Below are positions 44,886 to 53,177 of a DNA stretch of 64,000 nucleotides, piece by piece; positions within the stretch are counted from its first letter, which is position 1; every line of letters starts with the position of its first letter. The notes beneath the pieces are model-generated. The model worked only from the letters and a program-made list of their open reading frames with translations. It was not told the DNA's origin and ran no database searches. This DNA is from a virus: positions 1 through 64,000 of the IMG/VR virus record IMGVR_UViG_3300023178_000009, one strand, 5' to 3'. Both the position numbers and the translations under genes were made by a program.

Positions 44886-45645
44886 TATACTTAACAACTT
44901 ACTTGAAAAATTCAAGAAGGTCGATGGAGGACCTCTTGATCCTCAGCGTTCTGGTGCTGATGGCCATGAAGACGATTTTATTGGAAAGCATATCGATAAT
45001 ATCGAAGTAACTGACGGGCCTGGTATTGAAAAAGAAAAAGGGCATCCGGCTAATGCTGGCGAAAAGTCAAAGACAGCTAAGCGCGCTCCTCATAAAGGAT
45101 ATGATAAGCCAGAAGACGAAGAAGTATATGAATCAGCGGATGAAGGATATGATATCGAAGATTACTATGATATCGATGAAGAAGAAGATATTGATGTCGA
45201 TATGGATCTTATAAAAGAAGATGCAGTATTCTTTATGCAAATCATTGACGAAGCAGTCGCTGAATATATCGAAGAAGAAGCTGACGAAGAAGAAAAAGAA
45301 ATGTTAGAAGAAATGATGTCAACTGATGAAGGCATCATGGAATTATTGGACGCTTTGTTTGAAGAAGAGAAAGATTGTGATTGCTGTGGTAAACCAATGT
45401 CTAAATGCGATTGTGATGATGATGATGACGACGATGATGACGATGCCGTCATCGACGCTAAGCCTAAGCTGAAAGGTCAAAAAGGTGGAAAACAAGATGC
45501 AGCTGAAGGTTACGGTAAGAAGAAAGTAAAAGAAGACATCGAACGAAAGTCAGATGTCAAAATGATTAAAACAAAAACACCTGAAGGTAAAGTTGTTTGG
45601 AAAAAGCAACGCGGTGAAACTGAAGTAAGTAAAGCGACTGACTAA
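44878..45645 (+). CDS. Acidic prohead core-like protein (gp68 position)
   Basis: A 255-residue, extremely acidic protein between gp67-like and structural genes, at the place where T4 has core protein gp68. The middle (DIEDYYDIDEEEDIDVDMDL ... EYIEEEADEEEKEMLEEMM) is nearly all Asp/Glu. A Cys cluster (CDCCGKPMSKCDCD) precedes a run of ten Asp, and the last 60 residues are Lys-rich (GQKGGKQ, GKKKVKED, VVWKKQRGETE). The charge split suggests a scaffold that interacts with itself or DNA. Assignment rests on position and composition only. Confidence 0.5.
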   Translation: MSDILNNLLEKFKKVDGGPLDPQRSGADGHEDDFIGKHIDNIEVTDGPGIEKEKGHPANAGEKSKTAKRAPHKGYDKPEDEEVYESADEGYDIEDYYDIDEEEDIDVDMDLIKEDAVFFMQIIDEAVAEYIEEEADEEEKEMLEEMMSTDEGIMELLDALFEEEKDCDCCGKPMSKCDCDDDDDDDDDDAVIDAKPKLKGQKGGKQDAAEGYGKKKVKEDIERKSDVKMIKTKTPEGKVVWKKQRGETEVSKATD

Positions 45646-46361
45646 TGGTTGCTAGTTATTGGCCAGATGATTTTAGTATTAATATTGCTCGAGGTATTGT
45701 AAAAGGTACTTCGAGCAATCATAAGTTTGGAGCTGTACCTCAGATGAGTAACTCCAATACTGGTACTATTTGGGATATAAATGATACAGTTTATCCGTGG
45801 TCTGCATTTGACGTTGCAAATACTGCAGTTATTCCTGCAGTTGATGTAGGTGATAATGGAAAAACTGTTACAGTGCAAGGTTTAGATCAAAATTATAATT
45901 TTGCTGAAGAAACTTTTGTAGTGTCATCAGCTGGATCTACTACAGGTTCAGTTGAATTTAAAAGAATTAATAGAGCATTCATAAGTGCTGGTACAGATAA
46001 TACAGCGAATGTAAATATAACATATAATGGAACAACTGTTGCAAGAATAGGTGCAGATAATGGTCAAACACTTATGAGTGTATATACTGTACCAGCCAAT
46101 ACAGATGTATTTTTAATGAAGTTTGTTGCATCAGCTAGTGCTGATGCTTCTTTATTTTTTAGACGTAGAAACTTTAATGAAAATGCATTTAGAATTGCAC
46201 ACACTGGTGAATTAGTAAATTTCTATGAGTATGAATTTGAAGTGCCATTAAAATTTGCAGAAAAAACAGATATCGATGTACGAGCGATAACAGGTACAAA
46301 TAATGCTAGAATTACATGTTGTTTTGACATGGTACTCATAGAGCAAGGACTAGGATCATGA
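45645..46361 (+). CDS. Conserved marine phage virion protein
   Basis: A 238-residue protein with INIARGIVKGTSSNHKFGAV, then TGTIWDINDTVYPWSAFD and FKRINRAFISAG. This set of motifs recurs in virion proteins of many marine phages and cyanophages. The N-terminal beta domain and terminal EVPLKFAEKTDIDVRAITGT domain look like a decoration or fibre-tip fold. Starts in the preceding stop codon. It lies between prohead-core genes and the protease, so a head decoration role is plausible (inference). Confidence 0.6.
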   Translation: MVASYWPDDFSINIARGIVKGTSSNHKFGAVPQMSNSNTGTIWDINDTVYPWSAFDVANTAVIPAVDVGDNGKTVTVQGLDQNYNFAEETFVVSSAGSTTGSVEFKRINRAFISAGTDNTANVNITYNGTTVARIGADNGQTLMSVYTVPANTDVFLMKFVASASADASLFFRRRNFNENAFRIAHTGELVNFYEYEFEVPLKFAEKTDIDVRAITGTNNARITCCFDMVLIEQGLGS

Positions 46362-46594
46362 TTTTAAAACTAAAGAGCGCAGAAATTAATTTGGCGACAG
46401 CAAACGATGTAAGTACTGCTACAATTGTTCGATGCTATAATTCAGATTCTGCTGACCACGTAATTACAAACAGTAATGGTTTTACTGTCACGCTGCCAGG
46501 CGGTGCTATTGCTTTTATAGACAAGCTACCGACTGAAACTCTGATAGCCGATGCAAATGTACTAGCTGTTTCAGTTAGCTACAACATCTCGTAA
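46358..46594 (+). CDS. Small virion-associated protein
   Basis: A 78-residue beta protein (ILKLKSAEINLATANDVSTA, VTLPGGAIAFIDKLPTETLI, AVSVSYNIS). Small proteins of this type, with an LPGGxxxFIxKxPxxxL core, are paired with the preceding gene in other marine phages as I remember them; role unknown. Overlaps its neighbour by four bases (ATGA), showing translational coupling. Confidence 0.55.
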   Translation: MILKLKSAEINLATANDVSTATIVRCYNSDSADHVITNSNGFTVTLPGGAIAFIDKLPTETLIADANVLAVSVSYNIS

Positions 46595-46603
46595 GGAAAG
46601 GAT

Positions 46604-47266
46604 ATGAAGCTAATAACAGAAATAACCGAAGGCCTTCAAGTAATTACCGAAGAAAATAATGGTAAGAAAACAATGTTTATCGAAGGCATTTTTCTTCAAG
46701 GTAATATTGTTAATAGAAACGGCCGGCGCTATCCTACTGAGACACTACAAAAAGAAGTAGGCCGATATATGGCTGAGTCAGTGCAAAAAGGTCGAGCATA
46801 CGGAGAACTTGGTCATCCTGATGGTCCGGGTATTAATCTAGATCGAGTCTCACATATTATTACCGATCTTCGTCAAGAAGGCGATAACTTTATCGGTAAA
46901 GCAAAAATTTCTTCTACACCTATGGGTCAAATCGTCGAGGGTCTTCTCTCAGATGGAGCTCAGCTTGGTGTATCATCACGCGGAATGGGTTCTATCAAAG
47001 AAGGTAAAGACGGCGTTGCAGAAGTTCAAGAAGATTTTTACTTGGCAACTGCAGCTGACATCGTTGCTGATCCATCGGCACCAGATGCATTTGTAAATGG
47101 CATCATGGAAGGTGTGGAATGGGTGTGGAATCAAGACAAGTTAGTGGCTATGCAAGTAGAAGAAATGGAACGTCAGGTTGAAAAAGCTGCACGTAACAAG
47201 AAACTAAATGAACAGAAAAAGCTACAAATGTTCGAACGTTTCATCAATGAGATTTCAAAAGTCTAA
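46604..47266 (+). CDS. 21: Prohead maturation protease gp21
   Basis: A 220-residue serine protease that cleaves the core, scaffold and capsid precursor. The conserved start FIEGIFLQGNIVNRNGRRYP, His71 in GELGHPDG and Ser124/125 in LGVSSRGMGS match the gp21 catalytic His and Ser. Length agrees with T4 gp21 (212). Located just before scaffold gp22 and capsid gp23 as expected. RBS AAGGAAAGG precedes ATG. Confidence 0.92.
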   Translation: MKLITEITEGLQVITEENNGKKTMFIEGIFLQGNIVNRNGRRYPTETLQKEVGRYMAESVQKGRAYGELGHPDGPGINLDRVSHIITDLRQEGDNFIGKAKISSTPMGQIVEGLLSDGAQLGVSSRGMGSIKEGKDGVAEVQEDFYLATAADIVADPSAPDAFVNGIMEGVEWVWNQDKLVAMQVEEMERQVEKAARNKKLNEQKKLQMFERFINEISKV

Positions 47267-47270
47267 ATTG

Positions 47271-47278
47271 TATAAATA
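47271..47278 (+). promoter_or_regulatory. T4-type late promoter of gp22
   Basis: Exact TATAAATA 38 bases before ATG 47317; RBS AGGGAG follows. Confidence 0.85.
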
Positions 47279-47316
47279 GTAATTACTAGATTAAAATACC
47301 TAGGGAGATATATCTA

Positions 47317-48372
47317 ATGTCTGAAGAAATGAATTACGAAGTAGAAGAGACAGTAGATGTTGTTGAGCAAGAGGAATCTCTTGAAGAAGCATCTGCTGGT
47401 CAAGCTACTCTCAAAGTTTCTGCCACTAAGACTCAAATGCTTGGCGATTTGATGTCTAAAGTAGCTGGCATGACAAAGCAGGATCTTTCTGCTTTTCTTG
47501 ACAAAACTCTAGCCCAAGTTGGTAAGGAAGCTGATTCCGTACCTGATACTTCTGGCAAGAATGCGTCATCAGTTTCAAACAGCGGCGCTGGCACTCCTTC
47601 GCCTCGTGTTGCTGTGCCTGCCAAGGCAATGAAAGAAGATCTTGAAGACCTCTTCGGTGATCAAGAAGATCTTTCAGAAGATTTCCGTACTCGCGCTACT
47701 ACTATCTTTGAAGCTGCCGTTAATAATCGAGTTCAACTCGAAATGGTTCGCATTGAAGAAGAGAATGAAGCCAAGTTGGAAGAACAAGTTACTGAGTCTA
47801 TTGAAGAGCTTCATGGCCAAGTAGAAAAGTATATGGATTATGTTGTTGAAAAGTGGATGGAAGAAAATGCCGTCGCCATCGAAAACAATTTCCGAGTACA
47901 AGCTACTGAGTCGTTCATCGATGGACTTAAGACTCTTTTCGCCGAGAATTACGTTGAAGTTCCCGAAGAAAAGATTGATCTCGTTGCTGAACTCGAAGAG
48001 CGACTCGACGAGCTCGAAGAATCCTTAGAAGTTGCTGAAGCAAAAAATGTTGAGCTCACTAAGGTAATTAGCGAAGCTTCTGCAAAAGCCGCCTTCGAAG
48101 ATGTAACTGAAGGTTTGGTCGATACGCAGGTTGAAAAACTTCGTGCACTGGCCGAAGGAGTAGAATATTCTACTACTGAGGAATATGCAGAAAAACTCAA
48201 GATCATTAAGGAACAGTATTTCACTGAGTCTAAAAAAGAAAACGAAGGATCTACTGGTCTAATTAATGAAGAAGTTTCTGTGGGTTCTAATGACGATGTC
48301 GAAGATGAGGCTGCTATCCATCCGGATATGCGCCCTTATATGGAAAGCATCGCACGGACCATTAGAAAATAA
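47317..48372 (+). CDS. 22: Prohead scaffolding core protein gp22
   Basis: A 351-residue acidic, coiled-coil-rich scaffold. Long helices are evident (NRVQLEMVRIEEENEAKLEE, ELEERLDELEESLEVAEAKN), with KAMKEDLEDLFGDQEDLSED, then FRTRATTIFEAAVNNRV, which is conserved in gp22 of T4-like phages, and a C-terminal HPDMRPYMESIARTIRK. The acidic N-terminus is probably removed by gp21. The gene lies between protease and major capsid, each with its own late promoter. Confidence 0.92.
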   Translation: MSEEMNYEVEETVDVVEQEESLEEASAGQATLKVSATKTQMLGDLMSKVAGMTKQDLSAFLDKTLAQVGKEADSVPDTSGKNASSVSNSGAGTPSPRVAVPAKAMKEDLEDLFGDQEDLSEDFRTRATTIFEAAVNNRVQLEMVRIEEENEAKLEEQVTESIEELHGQVEKYMDYVVEKWMEENAVAIENNFRVQATESFIDGLKTLFAENYVEVPEEKIDLVAELEERLDELEESLEVAEAKNVELTKVISEASAKAAFEDVTEGLVDTQVEKLRALAEGVEYSTTEEYAEKLKIIKEQYFTESKKENEGSTGLINEEVSVGSNDDVEDEAAIHPDMRPYMESIARTIRK

Positions 48373-48378
48373 CTTTTT

Positions 48379-48386
48379 TATAAATA
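48379..48386 (+). promoter_or_regulatory. T4-type late promoter of gp23
   Basis: Exact TATAAATA 39 bases before ATG 48426 in a 53-base gap; RBS CAGGAG follows. Confidence 0.88.
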
Positions 48387-48425
48387 AACCAAGTAAATCC
48401 CAAATTCAACAGGAGTTAAACTACA

Positions 48426-49757
48426 ATGAATTTAAATGAACAAATTCAAACTAAGTGGGCACCAGTGATCTCACATCCTGATCTTCCGGAAATCGCTGAT
48501 CCTCACCGTCGTCAAGTTACCGCTATGGTACTTGAAAACACTGAGCGTGCGCTTCGTGAATCAGCTAGTCAAGGTATGTCTCAATCTTTGACCGAAACAC
48601 CTACCATGAACACTTTTGGTGGCATGGGTTCAGGCCAAACAGCTGTTAATGCTATTCAAGGTTTTGATCCTATCCTTATCAGCCTCGTTCGTCGCACACT
48701 GCCTAACTTGATGGCATACGACGTTTGTGGTGTACAGCCTATGACTGGTCCTACTGGTCTCATCTTCGCAATGCGATCTATGTACGCTGCTCCCGATCCT
48801 ACTGATCAGACTGGTTGGACAGAAGCTATGTACGACGAAGCCGATACAAACTTCTCTGGTGCCGATGCTCCTGCAGCTGGTGCAAACTCAGAAGGTGCAC
48901 CCGGTTTCCCAATTACAACTGCTGATGCAGAAGCTTTGGGTACAGATGCTGATGCAAACACAACATTCGGTCAGATGGGTTTCTCAATTGATAAAGTAAC
49001 GGTAACCGCTGGAAGCCGTGCTTTGAAAGCTGAGTACTCATTGGAACTCGCTCAAGACTTGAAAGCAGTTCATGGTCTTGACGCTGAGTCAGAACTTAGC
49101 AACATCCTTGCTGCTGAGATCCTCGCTGAAATCAACCGAGAAGTTATCCGTACTGTAAACAACTCAGCTGTTGTTGGTTCACAAGGTACAGTAACTACTA
49201 ACGGAACTTTTGACCTCGACGTTGACGCTTCTGGTCGTTGGTCAGTTGAAAAGTTCAAGGGCCTCATGTTCCACATTGAGCGTGAAGCTAACAAAGTTGC
49301 TAAAGACACTCGTCGTGGTAAGGCAAACATCATCATCTGTTCTTCTGACGTAGCGTCAGCTCTTCAGATGGCTGGTGTCCTTGACTACACACCTGCTCTT
49401 AATAGCAACAGCCTCGCAATCGACGATACAGGTAACACATTCGCTGGTGTATTGAATGGTCGTTATCGCGTATACATCGATCCTTATGCAACTACTAACT
49501 ACATGAACATCGGCTATAAGGGTTCTGGCGCATTCGACGCTGGTATCTTCTACTGCCCATATGTTCCTCTGCAAATGGTTCGTGCAGTTGATCAGAACAC
49601 ATTCCAGCCTCTGATCGGCTTCAAGACTCGATACGGTATGGTTGCTAACCCCTTCGCTACTTCAGTACAGGGTACTCCTGCTGTTGACCGAACTGGTGCA
49701 CTCAACGCACAGTCTAACGCTTACTATCGTAAGTCTACTGTTGCTAACCTGCTATAA
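48426..49757 (+). CDS. 23: Major capsid protein gp23
   Basis: A 443-residue HK97-fold capsid protein (T4 gp23 is 521; marine relatives are about 440-470). Diagnostic parts are DPILISLVRRTLPNLMAYDV, CGVQPMTGPTGLIFAMRSMY, and NEINREVI-like AEILAEINREVIRTVNNSA, ending YYRKSTVANLL. The N-terminal about 55-65 residues are probably removed by gp21. Codons are the most GC-rich and regular in the window, as expected for the most abundant protein. Own late promoter and a strong terminator behind it. Confidence 0.97.
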   Translation: MNLNEQIQTKWAPVISHPDLPEIADPHRRQVTAMVLENTERALRESASQGMSQSLTETPTMNTFGGMGSGQTAVNAIQGFDPILISLVRRTLPNLMAYDVCGVQPMTGPTGLIFAMRSMYAAPDPTDQTGWTEAMYDEADTNFSGADAPAAGANSEGAPGFPITTADAEALGTDADANTTFGQMGFSIDKVTVTAGSRALKAEYSLELAQDLKAVHGLDAESELSNILAAEILAEINREVIRTVNNSAVVGSQGTVTTNGTFDLDVDASGRWSVEKFKGLMFHIEREANKVAKDTRRGKANIIICSSDVASALQMAGVLDYTPALNSNSLAIDDTGNTFAGVLNGRYRVYIDPYATTNYMNIGYKGSGAFDAGIFYCPYVPLQMVRAVDQNTFQPLIGFKTRYGMVANPFATSVQGTPAVDRTGALNAQSNAYYRKSTVANLL

Positions 49758-49779
49758 TAAAAAAACCACCGCAGGGTTT

Positions 49780-49806
49780 GAGGGAGCTTCGGCTCCCTCT
49801 TTTTTT
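49780..49806 (+). terminator. Strong rho-independent terminator after gp23
   Basis: Eight-bp perfect stem GAGGGAGC / GCTCCCTC with TTCG tetraloop followed by seven T. Ends the head transcript. Confidence 0.95.
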
Positions 49807-49820
49807 GCCTGTGTACAATG

Positions 49821-49828
49821 TATAAATA
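49821..49828 (+). promoter_or_regulatory. T4-type late promoter
   Basis: Exact TATAAATA after the gp23 terminator, 34 bases before ATG 49863. Confidence 0.85.
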
Positions 49829-49862
49829 ACTCTGTATAATCTATTCATGGACATGATCTTGT

Positions 49863-50369
49863 ATGGCTGAATTTAACAAGAATATGCTATCGCCACTTGG
49901 CTTTAGTTTCCACATTAAAAAATTACCAGAGTTTAATCACTTCTGTCAATCTGTTACATTGCCTGGTAGTACACTCGGTTATACTGAACGTGCTACACCA
50001 TTTAAAACGATTCCTGTTTATGGTGATCATCTTACGTTTGGTGAATTGTCTGCTGAATTTAAAGTAAATGAAGATATGGGCAACTATATTGAAATATATA
50101 ATTGGCTGAAAGGAGTTGGTTTTCCTGATGAATTCCAACAATATAAAACATTAGCGAATAATAAGCCGGAATCTGGTGAAGGTATTGAATCTGATGCATA
50201 TATTATGGTTCTTTCTAGTAATATGCAACCTATCGTTAGAATTGATATTGAAGATATGTTTCCGGTTAGTTTATCAGATCTAAGGTGGGATTCGCGGGAT
50301 TCTGCTGTTGAATATATTGAAGCCACCGTTCAATTTAAGTTCTTAAAATATTCATTTACAAGTGTATAA
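49863..50369 (+). CDS. Tail-tube-family protein (gp3/gp19-like)
   Basis: A 168-residue protein with GFSFHIKKLPEFNHFCQSVT then LPGSTLGYTER, YGDHLTFGELSAEFKVNEDM and a final YIEATVQFKFLKYS, the layout of the gp19 tail-tube superfamily. It is distinct from gp19 at 32357. In T4-like cyanophages the gene following gp23 is generally annotated as a tail tube or completion protein (gp3), so a tail-tip or tail-completion role is likely. Own late promoter, no strong terminator; the early uvsY promoter lies in its last codons. Confidence 0.75.
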   Translation: MAEFNKNMLSPLGFSFHIKKLPEFNHFCQSVTLPGSTLGYTERATPFKTIPVYGDHLTFGELSAEFKVNEDMGNYIEIYNWLKGVGFPDEFQQYKTLANNKPESGEGIESDAYIMVLSSNMQPIVRIDIEDMFPVSLSDLRWDSRDSAVEYIEATVQFKFLKYSFTSV

Positions 50370-50383
50370 AAGTGTGGTAGAAT
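50355..50383 (+). promoter_or_regulatory. Sigma70-like early promoter for uvsY
   Basis: -35 TTTACA (50355-50360), 17-base spacer, -10 TAGAAT (50378-50383) preceded by TGG, an extended -10. Sits at the end of the upstream late gene, 28 bases before the uvsY ATG, and fits the switch from late structural to early/middle recombination genes. Confidence 0.6.
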
Positions 50384-50411
50384 AACACTTTAAAGTCCAT
50401 AAAAGTGCATT

Positions 50412-50846
50412 ATGACATTAGATGAAATATTCGATTTGTGGAGTGATGATGCCTCCATTGATCAAACTGAACTTGGTAATGCGGCACTTGAACTCGCCAA
50501 ACTTCACCAAAAATATTATAAAATCCTGAGTCAGGAGAGACTCTTACATAAAAAGCTTGAGATGGAACTTAAGCAATTAAAACTTGAAAAACAGGAGTTT
50601 TATGGAGATGGACCTACTCAAGAACAAATTGACAAAGGTTGGCAGCTTCCTGCAAAAGGAAGAATCCTCAAAGCTGATGTTGGAAATTATGTTGATAGTG
50701 ATTCTGATGTCATTAACCATACCCTTAAACTAGCCTATCAGGCCGAGAAAGTAAATCTACTTACTGATATAATTAAAACAATCTCCAATCGTGGCTTTCA
50801 TATTAAGTCTGCTATTGATTGGGAGAGATTCAAGGTCGGTGCGTGA
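50412..50846 (+). CDS. uvsY: Recombination mediator UvsY
   Basis: A 144-residue protein (T4 UvsY is 137). UvsY loads UvsX recombinase onto gp32-coated single-stranded DNA. The motif-rich stretch LHQKYYKILSQERLLHKKLE, KLEKQEFYGDGPTQEQIDKG and WQLPAKGRILKADV, then LTDIIKTISNRGFHIKSAID, is conserved among cyanophage UvsY proteins. It is coupled to uvsW (GTGA overlap). Preceded by a sigma70-like promoter rather than a late promoter, matching an early or middle role. Confidence 0.9.
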   Translation: MTLDEIFDLWSDDASIDQTELGNAALELAKLHQKYYKILSQERLLHKKLEMELKQLKLEKQEFYGDGPTQEQIDKGWQLPAKGRILKADVGNYVDSDSDVINHTLKLAYQAEKVNLLTDIIKTISNRGFHIKSAIDWERFKVGA

Positions 50847-52285
50847 TAAGAGTACGTAAAGTAAACGAAGTCTTTAATCAGTTTTTGATTGACGATATGG
50901 GAGTTGCACAAGAGCTCTCAGACTACTTTACGTTTAAAGTGCCTGGTTATCAATTTATGCCTGCTTATAGACATAAAGTTTGGGATGGTAACATTCGTCT
51001 CTATAATACCAAAGCTCAAACAATGTACTCTGGCCTAAATAACTACGTCGAGATTTTCGCGAAGGAGCGAGGCTATGACGTCACATATGAATACGATAAT
51101 TCAGCTAATCAATTCTCTGTCGTCGAGGCTAAACAATTCCTCGCTGACCAAAAGTTTACGCTTGAACCTCGAGACTATCAGATCGAAGCTTTCGTGGATG
51201 CTATACGTTATAATCGTGGTCTATTCATTTCTCCCACTGCCTCTGGCAAATCGTTTATTATATACATGATCATGCGTTGGCATCTTAAGCCAACACTTAT
51301 CATCGTACCTACCACAACACTCGTTCATCAAATGTATTCTGACTTCGAATCATACGGTTTTAACTCTAAAAAATATTGTCATAAGGTGATGGCAGGTAAA
51401 GATAAGAATACCGATAAACCAATTGTTATTACTACATGGCAATCCATTTATAAATTACGAAAGGATTTCTTTTCTAAATTTGATGTGGTAGTAGGAGACG
51501 AAGCTCACCTCTTTAAAGCTAAGTCATTGACTTCGATCATGACAAAAATGGAAAATACTAAATACAGATATGGATTCACTGGTACACTTGATGGTACACA
51601 AACACATAAGCTAGTACTTGAAGGTTTATTTGGTCCAGCTCAAAAGGTAACAACTACTAAAGAGTTGATGGATCAAAAACACTTGGCAGATTTTAAGATT
51701 AAGATTCTTGCACTTAAGTATCGCGATGAGATACGAAAGACAGTAGCCAAGATGAAATACCAAGATGAGATGGACTTTCTTGTATCATATGAACCACGTA
51801 ATAAGTTTATAAAAAATCTTGCTTTATCATTGGAAGGTAATACACTTCTACTGTTTCAATATGTTGAAAAACATGGTAGAATATTACAAGAAATGATTGA
51901 AAGCGAGGCTAAAGATAGAAAGGTATTTTTCATCCACGGAGGTGTGAAAGGTGAAGAACGAGATGAAATCAGAGGTATCGTCGAGAACGAAACCGATGCA
52001 ATCATTGTTGCTAGTTATGGTACTTTCTCTACCGGTGTTAACATTAGAAATTTACATTCTATCATATTTGCATCACCCTCCAAATCCAAGATTCGAAATC
52101 TTCAGTCTATAGGTAGAGGTCTTCGTAAGTCTGATACCAAAGACTCAGCTGTATTATATGATGTAGCAGATGATCTATCATGGAAGAGCACATCTAATTT
52201 TACACTCAAACATCTTATGGAACGTGTTAAAGTATATGACGAAGAGAAGTTTGACTACAAACTCTATAGTATAGGAATAACGTAG
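50843..52285 (+). CDS. uvsW: DNA/RNA helicase UvsW
   Basis: A 480-residue superfamily-2 helicase that unwinds R-loops and branched DNA and shifts T4 from origin to recombination-dependent replication. Motifs, counted from GTG 50843: I SPTASGKS (130-137), II DEAH (219-222), III GFTGTLDG (244-251), VI QSIGRGLR (421-428). The N-terminal about 90 residues form the small UvsW-specific domain (RVRKVNEVFNQFLID). GTG at 50843 overlaps the uvsY stop as GTGA, with AAGG seven bases upstream; an in-frame TTG at 50819 is disfavoured. Confidence 0.93.
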   Translation: MIRVRKVNEVFNQFLIDDMGVAQELSDYFTFKVPGYQFMPAYRHKVWDGNIRLYNTKAQTMYSGLNNYVEIFAKERGYDVTYEYDNSANQFSVVEAKQFLADQKFTLEPRDYQIEAFVDAIRYNRGLFISPTASGKSFIIYMIMRWHLKPTLIIVPTTTLVHQMYSDFESYGFNSKKYCHKVMAGKDKNTDKPIVITTWQSIYKLRKDFFSKFDVVVGDEAHLFKAKSLTSIMTKMENTKYRYGFTGTLDGTQTHKLVLEGLFGPAQKVTTTKELMDQKHLADFKIKILALKYRDEIRKTVAKMKYQDEMDFLVSYEPRNKFIKNLALSLEGNTLLLFQYVEKHGRILQEMIESEAKDRKVFFIHGGVKGEERDEIRGIVENETDAIIVASYGTFSTGVNIRNLHSIIFASPSKSKIRNLQSIGRGLRKSDTKDSAVLYDVADDLSWKSTSNFTLKHLMERVKVYDEEKFDYKLYSIGIT

Positions 52286-52662
52286 TGCATGTAATTATAC
52301 GACTAAAATCTGGTGAGACTGTAGTAGGTTCTCTTGCCGTCACGGAAGAGAATAGTATTGACGTTAAAGATGCATTACTTGTACACTTCACATTTGATCA
52401 TGATTATCCTGCCATGTATTTTTCAAAGTATTGTCTGTTTAATATTTCTTTTGATGTAACATTTCAAAAGTCGGATATCGCAAATATATTTAACGATCCT
52501 TTGCCTTCTATGATAGAATTTTATAAAGAGCAATTAGATAATTTAAAACAAAACTACGAGATTCGTAAGAGATCTCCTTTTAAGAAAAAAGATAGAGTCG
52601 ACCACGAACAAATTTTTAAAGCCATGTTCGAAAAAATGAACGATGATCCGGAGGTACACTGA
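52285..52662 (+). CDS. Sm-like small protein
   Basis: A 125-residue protein starting at GTG within the uvsW stop region. The front half (VIIRLKSGETVVGSLAVTEE then NSIDVKDALLVHF) follows the Sm1 pattern of a bent beta-sheet with a GxxVxGxL strand, and YFSKYCLFNISFDVTFQKSD could complete the fold. The C-terminal 50 residues are helical and basic (YEIRKRSPFKKKDR). T4-like cyanophages carry a similar ORF between uvsW and gp55. RNA binding or transcriptional co-factor activity (gp33-like role) is possible but unproven. Confidence 0.55.
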   Translation: MHVIIRLKSGETVVGSLAVTEENSIDVKDALLVHFTFDHDYPAMYFSKYCLFNISFDVTFQKSDIANIFNDPLPSMIEFYKEQLDNLKQNYEIRKRSPFKKKDRVDHEQIFKAMFEKMNDDPEVH

Positions 52663-53177
52663 TGGCAAACTATATTAACAACAAAGAGTTTTATGCACTC
52701 TTGCAAGATTTTAAAGCAAAGTGCAAGGAAGCGGAACTCAATAATAAGCCAACGCCGCGTGTCCCTGAAGATATCGGTAAATGTTTTATGATGATCGCTA
52801 CTAAGCTTTCAACTAAAGCCAATTTTTCTGGTTACACATATAAAGATGAAATGATATGTGATGCTTTAGAAAACTGCGTGGTGGCTGTGCATAGTTTTGA
52901 TCCGGATAAGTCTAAGAATCCATTTGCTTACTTCACACAGATCATTTGGTATGCATTTCTACGTCGTATTGAAAAAGAGAAGAAGCAGACATACGTCAAA
53001 TATAAGTCGCTCGAACAATTGGTAGTAGATGCAGATTTAATGGAAGATGATAACTATAAGAACTTCGATATCACGAATGAGAAAATGAAACCTATTATCG
53101 ATAAGTTCGAACAGAAAAAAACCAAAAAGAAAGTAGCCTCCAAAAAGGGAGTAGAAAAATTTACAGATGAAAATTAG
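52662..53177 (+). CDS. 55: Late-transcription sigma factor gp55
   Basis: A 171-residue divergent sigma factor (T4 gp55 is 185) that directs host RNA polymerase to TATAAATA promoters with gp33 and the sliding clamp gp45. The sigma region 2 core is visible: KDEMICDALENCVVAVHSFD, PDKSKNPFAYFTQIIWYAFL, RRIEKEKKQTYVKYKSLEQL. The C-terminus is Lys-rich. The many exact TATAAATA boxes in this window are its expected targets. Starts TGATG on the previous gene and overlaps the next by 11 bases. Confidence 0.93.
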   Translation: MANYINNKEFYALLQDFKAKCKEAELNNKPTPRVPEDIGKCFMMIATKLSTKANFSGYTYKDEMICDALENCVVAVHSFDPDKSKNPFAYFTQIIWYAFLRRIEKEKKQTYVKYKSLEQLVVDADLMEDDNYKNFDITNEKMKPIIDKFEQKKTKKKVASKKGVEKFTDEN

